DNA of 64,000 nt from HLUCCA09 sp039822045. Lineage in GTDB: Bacteria; Pseudomonadota; Alphaproteobacteria; Rhodobacterales; Rhodobacteraceae. A program made the position numbers and the translations under genes. Position 1 is the first letter of the stretch, and every line of letters starts with the position of its first letter. The stretch spans positions 1-64,000 of the forward strand of contig JBCBMY010000012.1 of the NCBI GenBank assembly GCA_039822045.1, given 5' to 3'. The notes beneath the pieces were generated by a model. That model had not been told where the DNA came from, searched no databases, and worked only from the letters and a program-made list of their open reading frames with translations. Of this stretch, positions 44,898 through 54,691 are shown one piece after another.

Positions 44898-47201
44898 TCA
44901 GTTCACCATGGCGATGCTGCCCTTGAGCATCAAGAGCGCGCTGGCATCCGCCATCGTCATCGGGGCCTTGAGCTGGGTCATCGCCTTGCCCTCGATCATC
45001 GTCATCGGGGCCTCGACCTTGGTCATGCCTTTGCCTTTGACCGTGACCATCGGCGCCTCCAAGTTCGCCATCGCCGTGCCCTTGAACTTGAGCATCGTGC
45101 CCTGGATCGTGACCCCGGTCATGTCGATCTTGATCTTGTTGGCGCCGACCTTCAGCTCGATCGCCTGCATTGCCTGGATGGTCACTTTGCCGGCGCTGGC
45201 CTTCATCGTGAAGTTGCCAAGGCTGATCGTGTCCTTGATCGAGCCCATCGACACCTTGCGGCTGACGCTGCCCATCTTCACTTCCTGCTTGACGCTGCCC
45301 ATCCCGATCTTGGTCTGATGGTTGCCCATCTTGACCTCTTGCTTGTAGTTGCCCTGCTTCACGGTCTGGGTGGTGTTGCCGGTGATGGTCTGGGTCAGCT
45401 TGGCCTTGTAGGTCTCCTTGACGTCCTTGGTCACGTCCCGGGTGCTGGTGCCCTTGATCGTTTCCTTCTGGTTGCCGTCGATCCCGATCGTCTGATCCTT
45501 CTTGATGTCAACCTTCTGGCTGCCCTTCTCGATCTTGTAGGTGTGATCGCCCGTCTTCAGGGTCTGGGTCTTGTGGCGGTGGATCGTTTCGACCAGGTCG
45601 CCCTTGTCCTTGTGCTCCATGCCGATCTTGATGTCGGCATTGTTCTTGATGATCTGCACGTAGTCGCGCTCCGACTGGAAGCGGACGAACTCCTTTTCCT
45701 TCTTGTCCTCGAACACCAGCTCGTTGAAGCCGCCGCCGCCCTTGGACTTGTTGGTCTTGATGCCCTGCATCGTCGCGTTCGCGGGCAACGCATAGGGCGG
45801 CATGGTGTCGGCGTTGAAGAGCGTGCCGGTGATAATCGGGCGGTCGGGGTCGCCCTCCTCGAACTGCACGATCACTTCGGTGCCGATCCGCGGCACGCTG
45901 ATCATGCCCCAGTTCTTGCCGGCCCAGGGCGACGAGACGCGCACCCAGCAGCTGCTCTTGTCGTCGGACTTGCCGTCCTTGTCCCAGTGGAACTGCACGC
46001 GCACCCGGCCGTACTTATCGGTCCAGATCTCTTCGCCCTTCTTGCCGACGACAACCCCGACATGGACGCCTGAGACATCGGGCCAGGGCGTGGTCTGCGG
46101 CGGGCGGTATTGCTCGGACTTCTTCATCACGTCGATCTCGGCGTGGTAGTCGAACACACCGCTGCTTTGAGTGACATCCGGAAGCGTTTCGTGCTCTTCG
46201 CCATCCAGCTCTTCCGAGATCTCGTGGACCGCCGAGAGGATCATGTATTCCTGGTTCCAGCTTGTGCGCTCGTGCTTTTCGAGGGTGAAGACGCCACCCA
46301 CTTCGACCGCGCGGACCGAGCCCGAGGCCCGCCAGCTGCTGCTTTGCGCCGCTGCGCCTTCGATCTTCACCCGGGCGTAGTACTCGCCGAGATTGGCTTT
46401 TCGATGGCGGCCGGGATAGCCGTAAAGCTCTTTCTGATTATAGAAATGCTTGCCCTTCTTGATGCTCTTGGACGAGCCAAGATCGGCCTTGGGCGTCTCG
46501 AAGTTATAGTCATCGAGCGACACCTTGCCCGACACGATCGCCTCGCCCCCAAGGAACGACGTGAAGTGGTCCTCGTCGAGTGCCAGGTCGTCGGCCGGGT
46601 CGTAGGGGATCTTGGCGCCGTCGGTCAGGGTCTTGTGCGCCGCCGACCCGTCGGCGAGCACGAGCTTCTCTTCCCCGCCCTTATGGTCGAAGAAATAGTA
46701 GATGCCCTCTTCCTCCATCAGCCGGCAGATGAAGGCGAAATCGGTCTCGCGGTACTGGACGCAGTACTCCCGCTTGACGAAGGAATGGCTTGTGCTCGTC
46801 TGAATCCGGCCGCCAAACCCGTGCTCGGCCAGAACCGCCTTGATGATCTCCAGCACGTCCTTGTCCTGGAATATCCGGTTGTCGCTCGACCGGGTCAGAA
46901 GCCACAGGAACGGGTGAAGAACGGCCCGGTAAAACGCAACCTTGCCGTGGGTGCGCAGGAACTCGGCCTCAGTGCAGAGCCCGTGCATCTTGCGCACCGA
47001 TCCGTTGCTGAGTGTCACCTCAAGCGTATGGTCCTTGCCCAAAATCTTGGCCAGATCCGTATTGGGATCGTCGGTCATGAACTCGACCGTGGTCCGCGTC
47101 AGCGTGCTCAACCGGTCTTCCACGCGAGCGCGCTTCAGCACTGCCTTGTCGCCCAGGGGGCCGGAGAGCTTCACCACATAGGTTTTGTTGGTCGCGGGCA
47201 T
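44898..47201 (-). CDS. vgrG: T6SS spike protein VgrG (TssI)
   Basis: A 767-residue protein. The N-terminal base domain (about 1-380) has the gp27-like part: FICRLMEEEGIYYFFDHKGG. The gp5-like OB domain (near 390-470) has VRVQFHWDKDGKSDDKSSCW, then RVSSPWAGKNWG and RIGTEVIVQFEEGDPDRPII. The rest is a beta-helix needle with repeats such as KMGSVSRKVSMGSIKDTISL and EAPMTMIEGKAMTQLKAPMT. There is no C-terminal effector domain beyond the needle. It punctures target membranes and carries PAAR at its tip. Between the 96-residue unknown gene and the DUF6931-like gene. Confidence 0.96.
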   Translation of the reverse strand: MPATNKTYVVKLSGPLGDKAVLKRARVEDRLSTLTRTTVEFMTDDPNTDLAKILGKDHTLEVTLSNGSVRKMHGLCTEAEFLRTHGKVAFYRAVLHPFLWLLTRSSDNRIFQDKDVLEIIKAVLAEHGFGGRIQTSTSHSFVKREYCVQYRETDFAFICRLMEEEGIYYFFDHKGGEEKLVLADGSAAHKTLTDGAKIPYDPADDLALDEDHFTSFLGGEAIVSGKVSLDDYNFETPKADLGSSKSIKKGKHFYNQKELYGYPGRHRKANLGEYYARVKIEGAAAQSSSWRASGSVRAVEVGGVFTLEKHERTSWNQEYMILSAVHEISEELDGEEHETLPDVTQSSGVFDYHAEIDVMKKSEQYRPPQTTPWPDVSGVHVGVVVGKKGEEIWTDKYGRVRVQFHWDKDGKSDDKSSCWVRVSSPWAGKNWGMISVPRIGTEVIVQFEEGDPDRPIITGTLFNADTMPPYALPANATMQGIKTNKSKGGGGFNELVFEDKKEKEFVRFQSERDYVQIIKNNADIKIGMEHKDKGDLVETIHRHKTQTLKTGDHTYKIEKGSQKVDIKKDQTIGIDGNQKETIKGTSTRDVTKDVKETYKAKLTQTITGNTTQTVKQGNYKQEVKMGNHQTKIGMGSVKQEVKMGSVSRKVSMGSIKDTISLGNFTMKASAGKVTIQAMQAIELKVGANKIKIDMTGVTIQGTMLKFKGTAMANLEAPMVTVKGKGMTKVEAPMTMIEGKAMTQLKAPMTMADASALLMLKGSIAMVN

Positions 47202-47228
47202 ATCGAACCTTTCCTTTCGCGGCGGCGG

Positions 47229-47519
47229 TCAGCCCGCCGACGCATTGATTTCAACAAGTTCCCCGTCGGCGCGCAGACGCGCGACGATCGCGGAATGAAC
47301 CGTCCACAACTCTCCCTTCGGCAGACGCGAGGACCGGTATTCCTGCATCTCAAAGGCGCTGGAAAACACGACACAGCGCACCGGTGTGGGATAGTATCCA
47401 TTCTTTGACAGCACGGCGTCGATGAACTCTTCGCCTTCATGCATCCAGAACGTTTCGTTGAGGCAAAGAAGCGTCACCCGTTCGGGCGGCTCCTCGGGGT
47501 TGCGGCTGCCATCGCTCAT
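47229..47519 (-). CDS. unrecognised 96-residue protein
   Basis: From ATG 47519 the protein has 96 residues and starts MSDGSRNPEEPPERV. LLCLNETFWMHEGEEFIDAV, YPTPVRCVVFSSAFEMQEYR and WTVHSAIVARLRADGELVEI follow. There is no signal peptide. It starts within the stop of the sheath-like gene (ATGA) and precedes vgrG by 27 bases. I do not recognise a family. A small cytoplasmic chaperone or adaptor for VgrG or an effector would fit the position, without proof. Confidence 0.7.
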   Translation of the reverse strand: MSDGSRNPEEPPERVTLLCLNETFWMHEGEEFIDAVLSKNGYYPTPVRCVVFSSAFEMQEYRSSRLPKGELWTVHSAIVARLRADGELVEINASAG

Positions 47520-49072
47520 TCGGGATCCTCCAGAAGGGCTGCGAGATCTGGGTCGATATCGGCCGGGCCGGTGGCCTGCCCCGCCGAGGCGCGGCCGCGC
47601 AGATCGGCCAGTTCCGCAGCCGTAAGTTGATGGGATAGGGAAAGCCCGACACCGCGTCCGGGCGCGTCGGAAGGGGGGCGCCGGCCGGCGGCGGCACCCC
47701 AATGGCCGGCAAGCGGTCGGCCCGTCACGGCATGAAACCCGCCAAGGCGCACCCGGTCGCCGCCCCGCGTGGCCAGAACCGGCATCACGCCCCAGCCCTG
47801 GGCCGCGGCGACGCGCGCCTCCGTCATGATCCGCTGCGTCGCGGGCAGCGCAACCTGGTCGCCATGCCGGTCGGTCGTGATGTGATAGGGCATATCGTCC
47901 AGCTCAAGCGCGCGGCCCGGGCCGCGATTGGCCGCCAGCAAGGTTGCCGCCACCAACACCGGATTGCCCCAGAGGAGGCCAGTGAGGCCCTCCGCCCGGT
48001 CGAACTCTTCATAGGCGAACGCATCGACCGGATCGCTTTTTGCGCCATAGGGCCGGCGGAGCAGCACCGGTGGCGCAACGAGGCCCACCGCGTCGGCCTC
48101 GGGGAGCGCCGCGAGCGCGCCGAACGCTTCGGCGACGCTGGGATGGGCCTCTTGCAGGGCACCGTCGGCGGCATGGGGCTCGAGCGCGGCAAGGAACGGG
48201 GCGCCAAGCCGCGAGGCGATGCCCCCGATGCGCGCCAGAAGCTCGGCATGGGGCGGCGTTGCCTCGAACGTGTAGAGCCCCGCCACCACGGCAAAGCCCT
48301 CATCCCCCGCCGCCGTGCCGCTCAACATGCGGTAAAGCCCGCCTTCTGCGGGGTCTGCGGTGGTCGCAAGGTCGACGGCGACCTCCTCGGCCGAGACGTC
48401 GTAGAGCGTCAGCGCCACATCCGCGCCCGTCTCGATCCGCCGCGCCAGAAAGTCCAGCGCGCGCCACTGCGCCTCGATGGCCTGCACGTCGGGGTGATGG
48501 AGGATCAGGCTCATCGTGGCGCTCAGCGCCTGGTCGATGGCTGCCGTCAGCTCCTTTGCGCCGGGGTCGGGCGCGTCGACGATGTAGGGGCCGACGACAC
48601 GCGCCACGAGATCCTCCACCGGCGAAGGTGGGGCGGCCGTGACCGGGGCCCCGATCAGCGCCGCGAAATCGCCCATGCCGCGGTCGGCCGGGATCGCCGA
48701 GCCCCGCGCAGGGCCCGGCACGGCCCGAAGCGGCGGCGCCTCGCCCCCATGCTTGCGCAGCGTTTGGAGCGTGCCCGCCGGGGCCGCCCCGCGCGACACG
48801 GCGCGACGCAGGTCGCTCAGCTCGGCAAAGACCGCGAGGTTCTCGTAAAGCTCATCGGGGTGCAGCTCGTCGAGGCTGGTCAGCTCCAGCGTCACCGTCG
48901 GTCCGCCCTCGCCCACCGGGATCGACAGCTCAGTTCTGAACCCCTCGATGACCTCGTCGAGCGTGTCGATATCGAGCTTGATGGCCCGCCGCGCGGCCAG
49001 CGCGTCGCCCGTCTCGATCACGCCGCGCGCGGCGCGTCCGCTGAAGTCTCCCAGGATCGCGAGCCGGAACAT
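47516..49072 (-). CDS. fused TssB-TssC-like sheath protein
   Basis: A 518-residue protein from ATG 49072, preceded by AGGAGAAGG; an earlier in-frame ATG at 49111 would lie inside clpV. Residues about 1-105 resemble TssB: MFRLAILGDFSGRAARG, then DIDTLDEVIEGFRTELSIPV and VTLELTSLDELHPDELYE. Residues about 160-470 resemble TssC: DVQAIEAQWRALDFLARRIE, then RRPYGAKSDPVDAFAYEEF and GLLWGNPVLVAATLL. Both real tssB (58289) and tssC (56771) are intact elsewhere, so this is an extra, fused sheath homologue. It could cap the sheath, seed its assembly or bind ClpV. It overlaps the 96-residue gene and follows clpV. Confidence 0.85.
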   Translation of the reverse strand: MFRLAILGDFSGRAARGVIETGDALAARRAIKLDIDTLDEVIEGFRTELSIPVGEGGPTVTLELTSLDELHPDELYENLAVFAELSDLRRAVSRGAAPAGTLQTLRKHGGEAPPLRAVPGPARGSAIPADRGMGDFAALIGAPVTAAPPSPVEDLVARVVGPYIVDAPDPGAKELTAAIDQALSATMSLILHHPDVQAIEAQWRALDFLARRIETGADVALTLYDVSAEEVAVDLATTADPAEGGLYRMLSGTAAGDEGFAVVAGLYTFEATPPHAELLARIGGIASRLGAPFLAALEPHAADGALQEAHPSVAEAFGALAALPEADAVGLVAPPVLLRRPYGAKSDPVDAFAYEEFDRAEGLTGLLWGNPVLVAATLLAANRGPGRALELDDMPYHITTDRHGDQVALPATQRIMTEARVAAAQGWGVMPVLATRGGDRVRLGGFHAVTGRPLAGHWGAAAGRRPPSDAPGRGVGLSLSHQLTAAELADLRGRASAGQATGPADIDPDLAALLEDPE

Positions 49073-49082
49073 CGCCTTCTCC

Positions 49083-51794
49083 TCAGTCGAAACCGTAGGT
49101 GAAATCGCCATCCGACACGTCGATGGCGACCTTCGACACTGCCTGGCCCTCGAGCATCCGCTTGAGGAATTCCGACGAGATGTCGGGCAGCATCGTGTTC
49201 GTCACGATCGCGTCGATCATCCGACCGCCGCTCTCAAGCTCCTGACATCGCTCCACAATCGTGTCCACCACCGCGTCGGAATAGGTGAAGGGCACATTGT
49301 GGGTGGCCTTCACCCGCTTCTGAATGCGGCCGAGCTGCAGCTTGGTGATCTCGGCAATCATGTGGGGGCTGAGCGGGTAATAGGGAATGGTCACAAGGCG
49401 GCCGAGCAGCGCAGCGGGGAAGATCTTGAGCAGCGGCTCGCGCAGCGCCTTGGCGATCCCCTCGGGCTCGGGCATCAGATCGGGATCGGCGCAAAGATCC
49501 ATGATCAGGTCAGAGCCCGCGTTCGAAGTCAGCAGGATCAGCGTATTCTTGAAGTCGATCACGCGGCCCTCGCCATCCTCCATCACGCCCTTGTCGAAGA
49601 CCTGAAAGAATATCTCGTGCACATCCGGGTGGGCCTTTTCCACCTCGTCGAGCAAGACGACCGAATAGGGCTTGCGCCGCACCGCCTCGGTCAGAACGCC
49701 GCCCTCGCCATAGCCGACATAGCCCGGAGGGGCGCCCTTCAGCGTCGAGACGGTGTGCGCCTCCTGGAACTCGCTCATATTGATGGTGATGACGTTCTGC
49801 TCGCCGCCATAAAGCACCTCGGCGAGCGCGAGCGCCGTCTCGGTCTTGCCGACGCCCGAGGTGCCCGCCAACAGGAAAACGCCGATGGGTTTTGAGGGGT
49901 TGTCGAGCCCGGCGCGCGAGGTCTGGATGCGTTTGGCGATCATCTTCATCGCGTGGTCCTGGCCGATCACGCGCTTGGCCAGATGGGTTTCGAGCTCCAG
50001 CACGGTCTGGATCTCGTCCGACACCATGCGGCCCACCGGAATGCCCGTCCAATCGCCCACGACCGAGGCCACGGCCTGCGCATCGACGATGGGCAGGATC
50101 AGTGGGCTCTCGCCTTGCAGTTCGGCAAGCTCGGCCTGCTTGGCGCGAAGGGCGGCAAGCGTCTCTTCCCGCTCTTCGGCCGTCATCGGGCTTGCTTCGG
50201 CGGCCTCTTCGCTTTCGGCATCGGGCGCGTCCACCGGAGCACCGCCCTCGCGGATCTTGGCCCGCAGGTCGAGCACCTCTTGCACGACCGCCTTTTCCTT
50301 TTCCCAGCGCTCGGTCAGCTCGGCCAGGCGCGCCTCTTCCTCATCCTTGATCGCGGTGATCGCACCCCGGCGCTCGGCCACATCGAGCCCAGCGCTCTCG
50401 TCCCGGTCGATGATCTCCAGCTCGGTCGTCAGGGCGTCGATCCGCTTGCGGGCATCGTCGACCTCAGCGGGCACCGCATGCTGCGAAATCGCCACGCGGG
50501 CACACGCCGTGTCGAGCACGCTGACCGATTTGTCGGGCAGCTGGCGCGCTGGAATATAGCGGGCCGACAGGCTGACCGCGGACTCGATGCCTTCGTCGAG
50601 CACCTGCACCTTGTGGTGGTTCTCCAGCATCGAGGCGATGCCACGCATCATCAGAATCGCCTTCGGCACGTCCGGTTCGTCGACCTGGACCACCTGAAAG
50701 CGGCGGGTCAGCGCCGGATCCTTCTCGATGTGCTTTTTGTATTCGGCCCAGGTGGTTGCGCCGATCGTGCGCAGCGTCCCGCGCGCCAGCGCGGGCTTCA
50801 GAAGGTTCGCTGCATCACCGGTGCCCGCGGCCCCGCCGGCCCCCACCAGCGTATGGGTCTCGTCGACGAACATGATGATCGGCACCGGGCTCGCCTGCAC
50901 CTCGTCGATCACTGCGCGCAGGCGGTTCTCGAACTCGCCCTTCATCGAGGCGCCGGCCTGCAGAAGCCCGACATCGAGCGACAGAAGGCGCGCCTCCTGC
51001 AGCGAGGGCGGCACGTCGCCCCGCGCGATGCGCAGCGCAAACCCCTCGACCACCGCCGTTTTGCCCACGCCGGCCTCGCCTGTGAGTATGGGGTTGTTCT
51101 GCCGCCGCCGCATTAGCACGTCGACGATTTGCCGGATTTCCTCGTCACGGCCGACGATGGGGTCGATCTTGCCCGAGCGGGCCTGCTCGGTCAGATCGGT
51201 GCAGAACTGCTGGAGCGCTTCCTCCTTGCCCATCTGCGCCGGCGCCATGGCACCCGACGCCTCGCCCGGCACGGCGCCGCCGCCCACCTGGCTGCCATCT
51301 TGGGGGCGCATGTCGTCCTCTGGCGAGCCCTCGACGACGGTGGCGAAACTGTCGGACAGATCGTCGGGCTTCACCTTGCGGAACTCGCCCGAGATCCCGA
51401 ATACGACCGAGCGCAGTTCCGGCGTCTTCACCATCCCGAGCATCAGGTGCCCGGTGCGCACCTGGGGCGAGTTGAACATCAGCGAGGAATAGGTCCAGGC
51501 CCGCTCGACCGTCTGTTCCAGATGGCTCGACAGGTCAGAGATCGACGAGGCGCCCCGTGGCAGCGCGTCGAGCGCACGCGTCATCTCGGCGGCCAGCTTC
51601 GATGGGTCTAGGTCGTAATGCTGGATGATCCTATGCATGTCGCTGTCCTGCTGCTGCAGGATCTGGTGCAGCCAATGGACAAGCTCGACATACGGATTGC
51701 CCCGCATCTTGCAGAACACCGTGGCCCCCTCGATGGCCTGATAGCCAAGCTTGTTGAGCTTGCCAAAGAGCGCGACTCTGCTGATTTCGGCCAT
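49083..51794 (-). CDS. clpV: T6SS sheath-recycling ATPase ClpV (TssH)
   Basis: A 903-residue AAA+ protein. An N-terminal domain (1-150) is followed by the first ATPase module with Walker A GEAGVGKT (residues 239-246) and IIMFVDETHTLVGAGG (Walker B). A coiled-coil middle region follows, then a second module with GTSGVGKTETALA and VVLLDEVEKAHPDVHEIFF. It disassembles contracted TssBC sheaths. Next in the operon is the fused sheath protein, which may itself be a ClpV substrate. Confidence 0.96.
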   Translation of the reverse strand: MAEISRVALFGKLNKLGYQAIEGATVFCKMRGNPYVELVHWLHQILQQQDSDMHRIIQHYDLDPSKLAAEMTRALDALPRGASSISDLSSHLEQTVERAWTYSSLMFNSPQVRTGHLMLGMVKTPELRSVVFGISGEFRKVKPDDLSDSFATVVEGSPEDDMRPQDGSQVGGGAVPGEASGAMAPAQMGKEEALQQFCTDLTEQARSGKIDPIVGRDEEIRQIVDVLMRRRQNNPILTGEAGVGKTAVVEGFALRIARGDVPPSLQEARLLSLDVGLLQAGASMKGEFENRLRAVIDEVQASPVPIIMFVDETHTLVGAGGAAGTGDAANLLKPALARGTLRTIGATTWAEYKKHIEKDPALTRRFQVVQVDEPDVPKAILMMRGIASMLENHHKVQVLDEGIESAVSLSARYIPARQLPDKSVSVLDTACARVAISQHAVPAEVDDARKRIDALTTELEIIDRDESAGLDVAERRGAITAIKDEEEARLAELTERWEKEKAVVQEVLDLRAKIREGGAPVDAPDAESEEAAEASPMTAEEREETLAALRAKQAELAELQGESPLILPIVDAQAVASVVGDWTGIPVGRMVSDEIQTVLELETHLAKRVIGQDHAMKMIAKRIQTSRAGLDNPSKPIGVFLLAGTSGVGKTETALALAEVLYGGEQNVITINMSEFQEAHTVSTLKGAPPGYVGYGEGGVLTEAVRRKPYSVVLLDEVEKAHPDVHEIFFQVFDKGVMEDGEGRVIDFKNTLILLTSNAGSDLIMDLCADPDLMPEPEGIAKALREPLLKIFPAALLGRLVTIPYYPLSPHMIAEITKLQLGRIQKRVKATHNVPFTYSDAVVDTIVERCQELESGGRMIDAIVTNTMLPDISSEFLKRMLEGQAVSKVAIDVSDGDFTYGFD

Positions 51795-51835
51795 AGTGTC
51801 TTCCCCATTCTAGGCGCTGGCGGCGGGCATGCTCG

Positions 51836-52843
51836 TCACCCCGTCGCGTGAAGGTCGTCGGCGTCGGCACGCGTCGTGCGCTCGCCAATCCAGATTGTGT
51901 GGCCGAGCGCGATGCCGCTGCCGAGGACCGGCGCGGGCACCTCGTCGCCCTTGAGAACGAGCACGACGTCAAACTCCATCGCGTCGCCCACATAGTTGCG
52001 CACCATCGCGCGGAGCTGCGCAAAGCCCGGACCGCCCGGCAAGAGCCGGGCGTAGTCTGCGCGCGAAAGCGGCCCGATGCGAAGGGCGAACTTCGTCGCG
52101 CGCGACCAGACCCGCTCCCCCAGATGCAGCGCGCGACCAAGGCCCCCAGGGCGGCCCAGCGCCCAACGATCCGACGGCTCAAGCTCAAGCCAGGTTCCCA
52201 CAAACTGCCGAAGCTGGGTCGGCGCCCGAAACACCGCCTCCACCATCGAGGCCAAACCGTCGGCGTGCTTGGTCGCCCCGCCCAGATGCGCCGCGAAATA
52301 GCGCTTCGTCAGATCCGGCATCGCGTCGCGCTGGCCGAAGGACTCGCCGCGATAGCCCGCGATCGCGGCGACCTTGTCGGCAAACGCATCGGTGCCCTCA
52401 CGGTCGAACGAGGGCGCGGGATGGGCAGACGACCAGGCGCGGTAGAGAAGGCCCATCATCCGGTGGGTGAAGAGGTTCGAGAAATCCTGGAACGTCCGGT
52501 CGCGATGGTTGCGCCGCCGGTCGCGGGCATAGGCTGTCAAGTGCAGCGGCAGCGGGCCGTTGGGCCCGAACGGGCCGAAGAACAGGTTCATAAGCTGCCC
52601 CGGCCGCGCGTCGGTCGCGGGCCGGAAGCTCTCGATCGTGGTCTCGGGGAACGACAGTTCGGGCATCTGCCCAAGCCGCACCCGGTCTTGCGAGGGCCGA
52701 CGGCTTTCGCCCTGGCGCGGCGCGTCGGCATAATGGGCCTCGATCACGCGCAGGGCGTGGAACAGATGAAACCGCTTCGGATTGGCCTGCAGCCGCTCGA
52801 GGTGGCTCAGACCACGTGGCGCAGGCCGCTGATCGGGTCCCAT
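51836..52843 (-). CDS. tssG: T6SS baseplate protein TssG
   Basis: A 335-residue protein. It has FHLFHALRVIEAHYADAPRQ near the start, then RVRLGQMPELSFPETTIESF, YARDRRRNHRDRTFQDFSNL with FTHRMMGLLYRAW, and the conserved GPLSRADYARLLPGG near the C-terminus. TssG joins TssF and TssE in the baseplate. Its ATG (52843) lies inside the end of tssF, a 37-base overlap. Confidence 0.93.
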   Translation of the reverse strand: MGPDQRPAPRGLSHLERLQANPKRFHLFHALRVIEAHYADAPRQGESRRPSQDRVRLGQMPELSFPETTIESFRPATDARPGQLMNLFFGPFGPNGPLPLHLTAYARDRRRNHRDRTFQDFSNLFTHRMMGLLYRAWSSAHPAPSFDREGTDAFADKVAAIAGYRGESFGQRDAMPDLTKRYFAAHLGGATKHADGLASMVEAVFRAPTQLRQFVGTWLELEPSDRWALGRPGGLGRALHLGERVWSRATKFALRIGPLSRADYARLLPGGPGFAQLRAMVRNYVGDAMEFDVVLVLKGDEVPAPVLGSGIALGHTIWIGERTTRADADDLHATG

Positions 52844-54684
52844 CGGGTCACTTCCCCTCGTTGCTGGGTGCGCAGCACCGTTTCGGTAAAACTGTTGATC
52901 GACGCGTACTTACGGAAGAATTGTTCAAGTACTGCTGCAAGTGTGTAAACGCTTGCGCCCTCAAAGCTCGCCTCATCGAATTCCACCACAACCTCAAGCC
53001 CCTTGACCGCGGTCGACAGCACCTCGTCGGGCATCCGCCGCACGATGGGACGGCTGCGGACCGACGTGATCCCCTCGACCTGGCGTGCGAAGGTCCGGTC
53101 TTCGGCCGGGGCGTAAAGGCCCACGATCTCGCGCAGGGCCTCGGCCCCGCCGCCGAGCGCGGTGTCGGCAATCGAGAGGTAGTTCAGACTGAGATGACTG
53201 ATGAGCCGCCAGGCCGACCCGTCGGAGGCCGGCGCCGGCCGCGGACGCGTCGGTGCAATTGGCGTCTCGACCGACCGGAACGGCCCGCCATCGGGCAAGT
53301 GGAACACGTTGGGCGCACCGGTGGCGAGCAGAAGCGGCAGGTCGCGGTTGGTGCACACCGCCTGCACAGCGAGCTGTGCGAGGTTGGCGCTGAAGGGCGC
53401 TTCCTGGCGATCGACGAGGCTCAGATAGACCTCCGAGCCCAGATACGATGTTCGCGGCCCCTTCAGCCGCTCCCGTTCCGAGCGCTGCCGCATCAGGCGC
53501 CGCACGGTGTAGAAGCTCTCATGCGCGTCCCCGATGGGCGACCGCGTCGTCTGCGCATAGAACGGCAGGAAATCGTGCTCCGCCGCGCCCTCGGCGCTGA
53601 TCCCGGTGACCTTGGTGACCTCGAAGATCTCGAAGTCGAGGGCCGCGGTCTTGTCGGCCACCACATGGCTCTCGAAATCCGCGTCGCGCACCAGCACCCG
53701 GTCGCAGCGTTTGTTGAAGAGGTTCACGATGGGCGTGGAGCTGAGCGAGAAGGCCTCGGGCGCCACATGGCGCGACGCCTCGGGATGACCATCACTGAGA
53801 AGCAGGTACAGATCGACTTCGGCGCCCTTCGCGGCCTCGAATGCCGGCCGCAAGCCCGCCAGATCCACAAAGTGGAACCGCTCCGGCATGACGAAATATT
53901 CCTGCAGGAGGCGGTAGCCGTCGAAGGACCGGTCGGTCGACGGCAGGATCGCATCCTCGGCCTCAAATCCGCGCGGCTCGATCCGCCCCTCGGGCAGCGG
54001 CAGTTTCCAGTCGTCGCGCCGGTCGGTCGAGCGCGCCAGCACCCCTTCGACCTGCGTCGACAGGAGCTCGTGAAGGATCCAGTTGCCGCCGTCCTGGCCG
54101 CGCAGGAACACGTTCAGCCGGTCGGCGGTCAGTTCGCTGATCGGTGCCCCGCCCATGCGTCTGAGCCGGATCCGCAAGCCCGCCCGAGCCGTGGCGCCCT
54201 GCCCCAGCCCGGCCGCGACCAAAGCGGCGCGGCTGTCGATATACTCCGTCTCGACGATCTCAAGCGGCCAGATCGTCAGGTCGTGGGCGGTGCGAAAGGT
54301 GCATGCGGTCTGCGCCCCCTCAATCAACCCGCTGCGCAGCTGGGTTAGGCGGGGCATGTGATAGCCATCCACCATCGCGCCCACCGCCTCGTCGGGCTCA
54401 AAATGCGCCACCGCCATCGACGGGACGGGCGCCAGATAGTGGGGATAGATGATCTCGAGCAGGTGGTTGGTGAACGTCGGATACTGCAGTTCCAGCTCGA
54501 GCTGCACCCGCGCCGCAAGAAAGGCAAAGCCCTCGAACAGCCGCTCGACATAGGGGTCGAGCACCTCGGTGCCCTCGATTCCGAGCCGCGCCGCGATCTT
54601 GGGATAGGCCTCGGCGAATTCGGCGCCCATCTCGCGGATGAAGCGCAACTCGGTCTCGTAATGGCGCAGCAGGCGGGTGTCCAT
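52807..54684 (-). CDS. tssF: T6SS baseplate protein TssF
   Basis: A 625-residue protein. It begins MDTRLLRHYETELRFIREMG, with AEFAEAYPKIAARLGIEG next; this is the TssF signature. DPYVERLFEGFAFLAARVQL and LEIIYPHYLAPVPSMAVAHF follow. The C-terminal half has NLAQLAVQAVCTNRDLPLLL. It builds the baseplate wedge with TssG. Starts seven bases after tssE ends; ends inside tssG. Confidence 0.95.
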   Translation of the reverse strand: MDTRLLRHYETELRFIREMGAEFAEAYPKIAARLGIEGTEVLDPYVERLFEGFAFLAARVQLELELQYPTFTNHLLEIIYPHYLAPVPSMAVAHFEPDEAVGAMVDGYHMPRLTQLRSGLIEGAQTACTFRTAHDLTIWPLEIVETEYIDSRAALVAAGLGQGATARAGLRIRLRRMGGAPISELTADRLNVFLRGQDGGNWILHELLSTQVEGVLARSTDRRDDWKLPLPEGRIEPRGFEAEDAILPSTDRSFDGYRLLQEYFVMPERFHFVDLAGLRPAFEAAKGAEVDLYLLLSDGHPEASRHVAPEAFSLSSTPIVNLFNKRCDRVLVRDADFESHVVADKTAALDFEIFEVTKVTGISAEGAAEHDFLPFYAQTTRSPIGDAHESFYTVRRLMRQRSERERLKGPRTSYLGSEVYLSLVDRQEAPFSANLAQLAVQAVCTNRDLPLLLATGAPNVFHLPDGGPFRSVETPIAPTRPRPAPASDGSAWRLISHLSLNYLSIADTALGGGAEALREIVGLYAPAEDRTFARQVEGITSVRSRPIVRRMPDEVLSTAVKGLEVVVEFDEASFEGASVYTLAAVLEQFFRKYASINSFTETVLRTQQRGEVTRWDPISGLRHVV

Positions 54685-54691
54685 CGCGGCC

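Noticed and set aside
44205..46073. A 622-codon + strand frame beginning with a serine run
   Set aside because: The serine run is the mirror image of the acidic tail of the DUF6931-like protein; the rest is antisense to vgrG.
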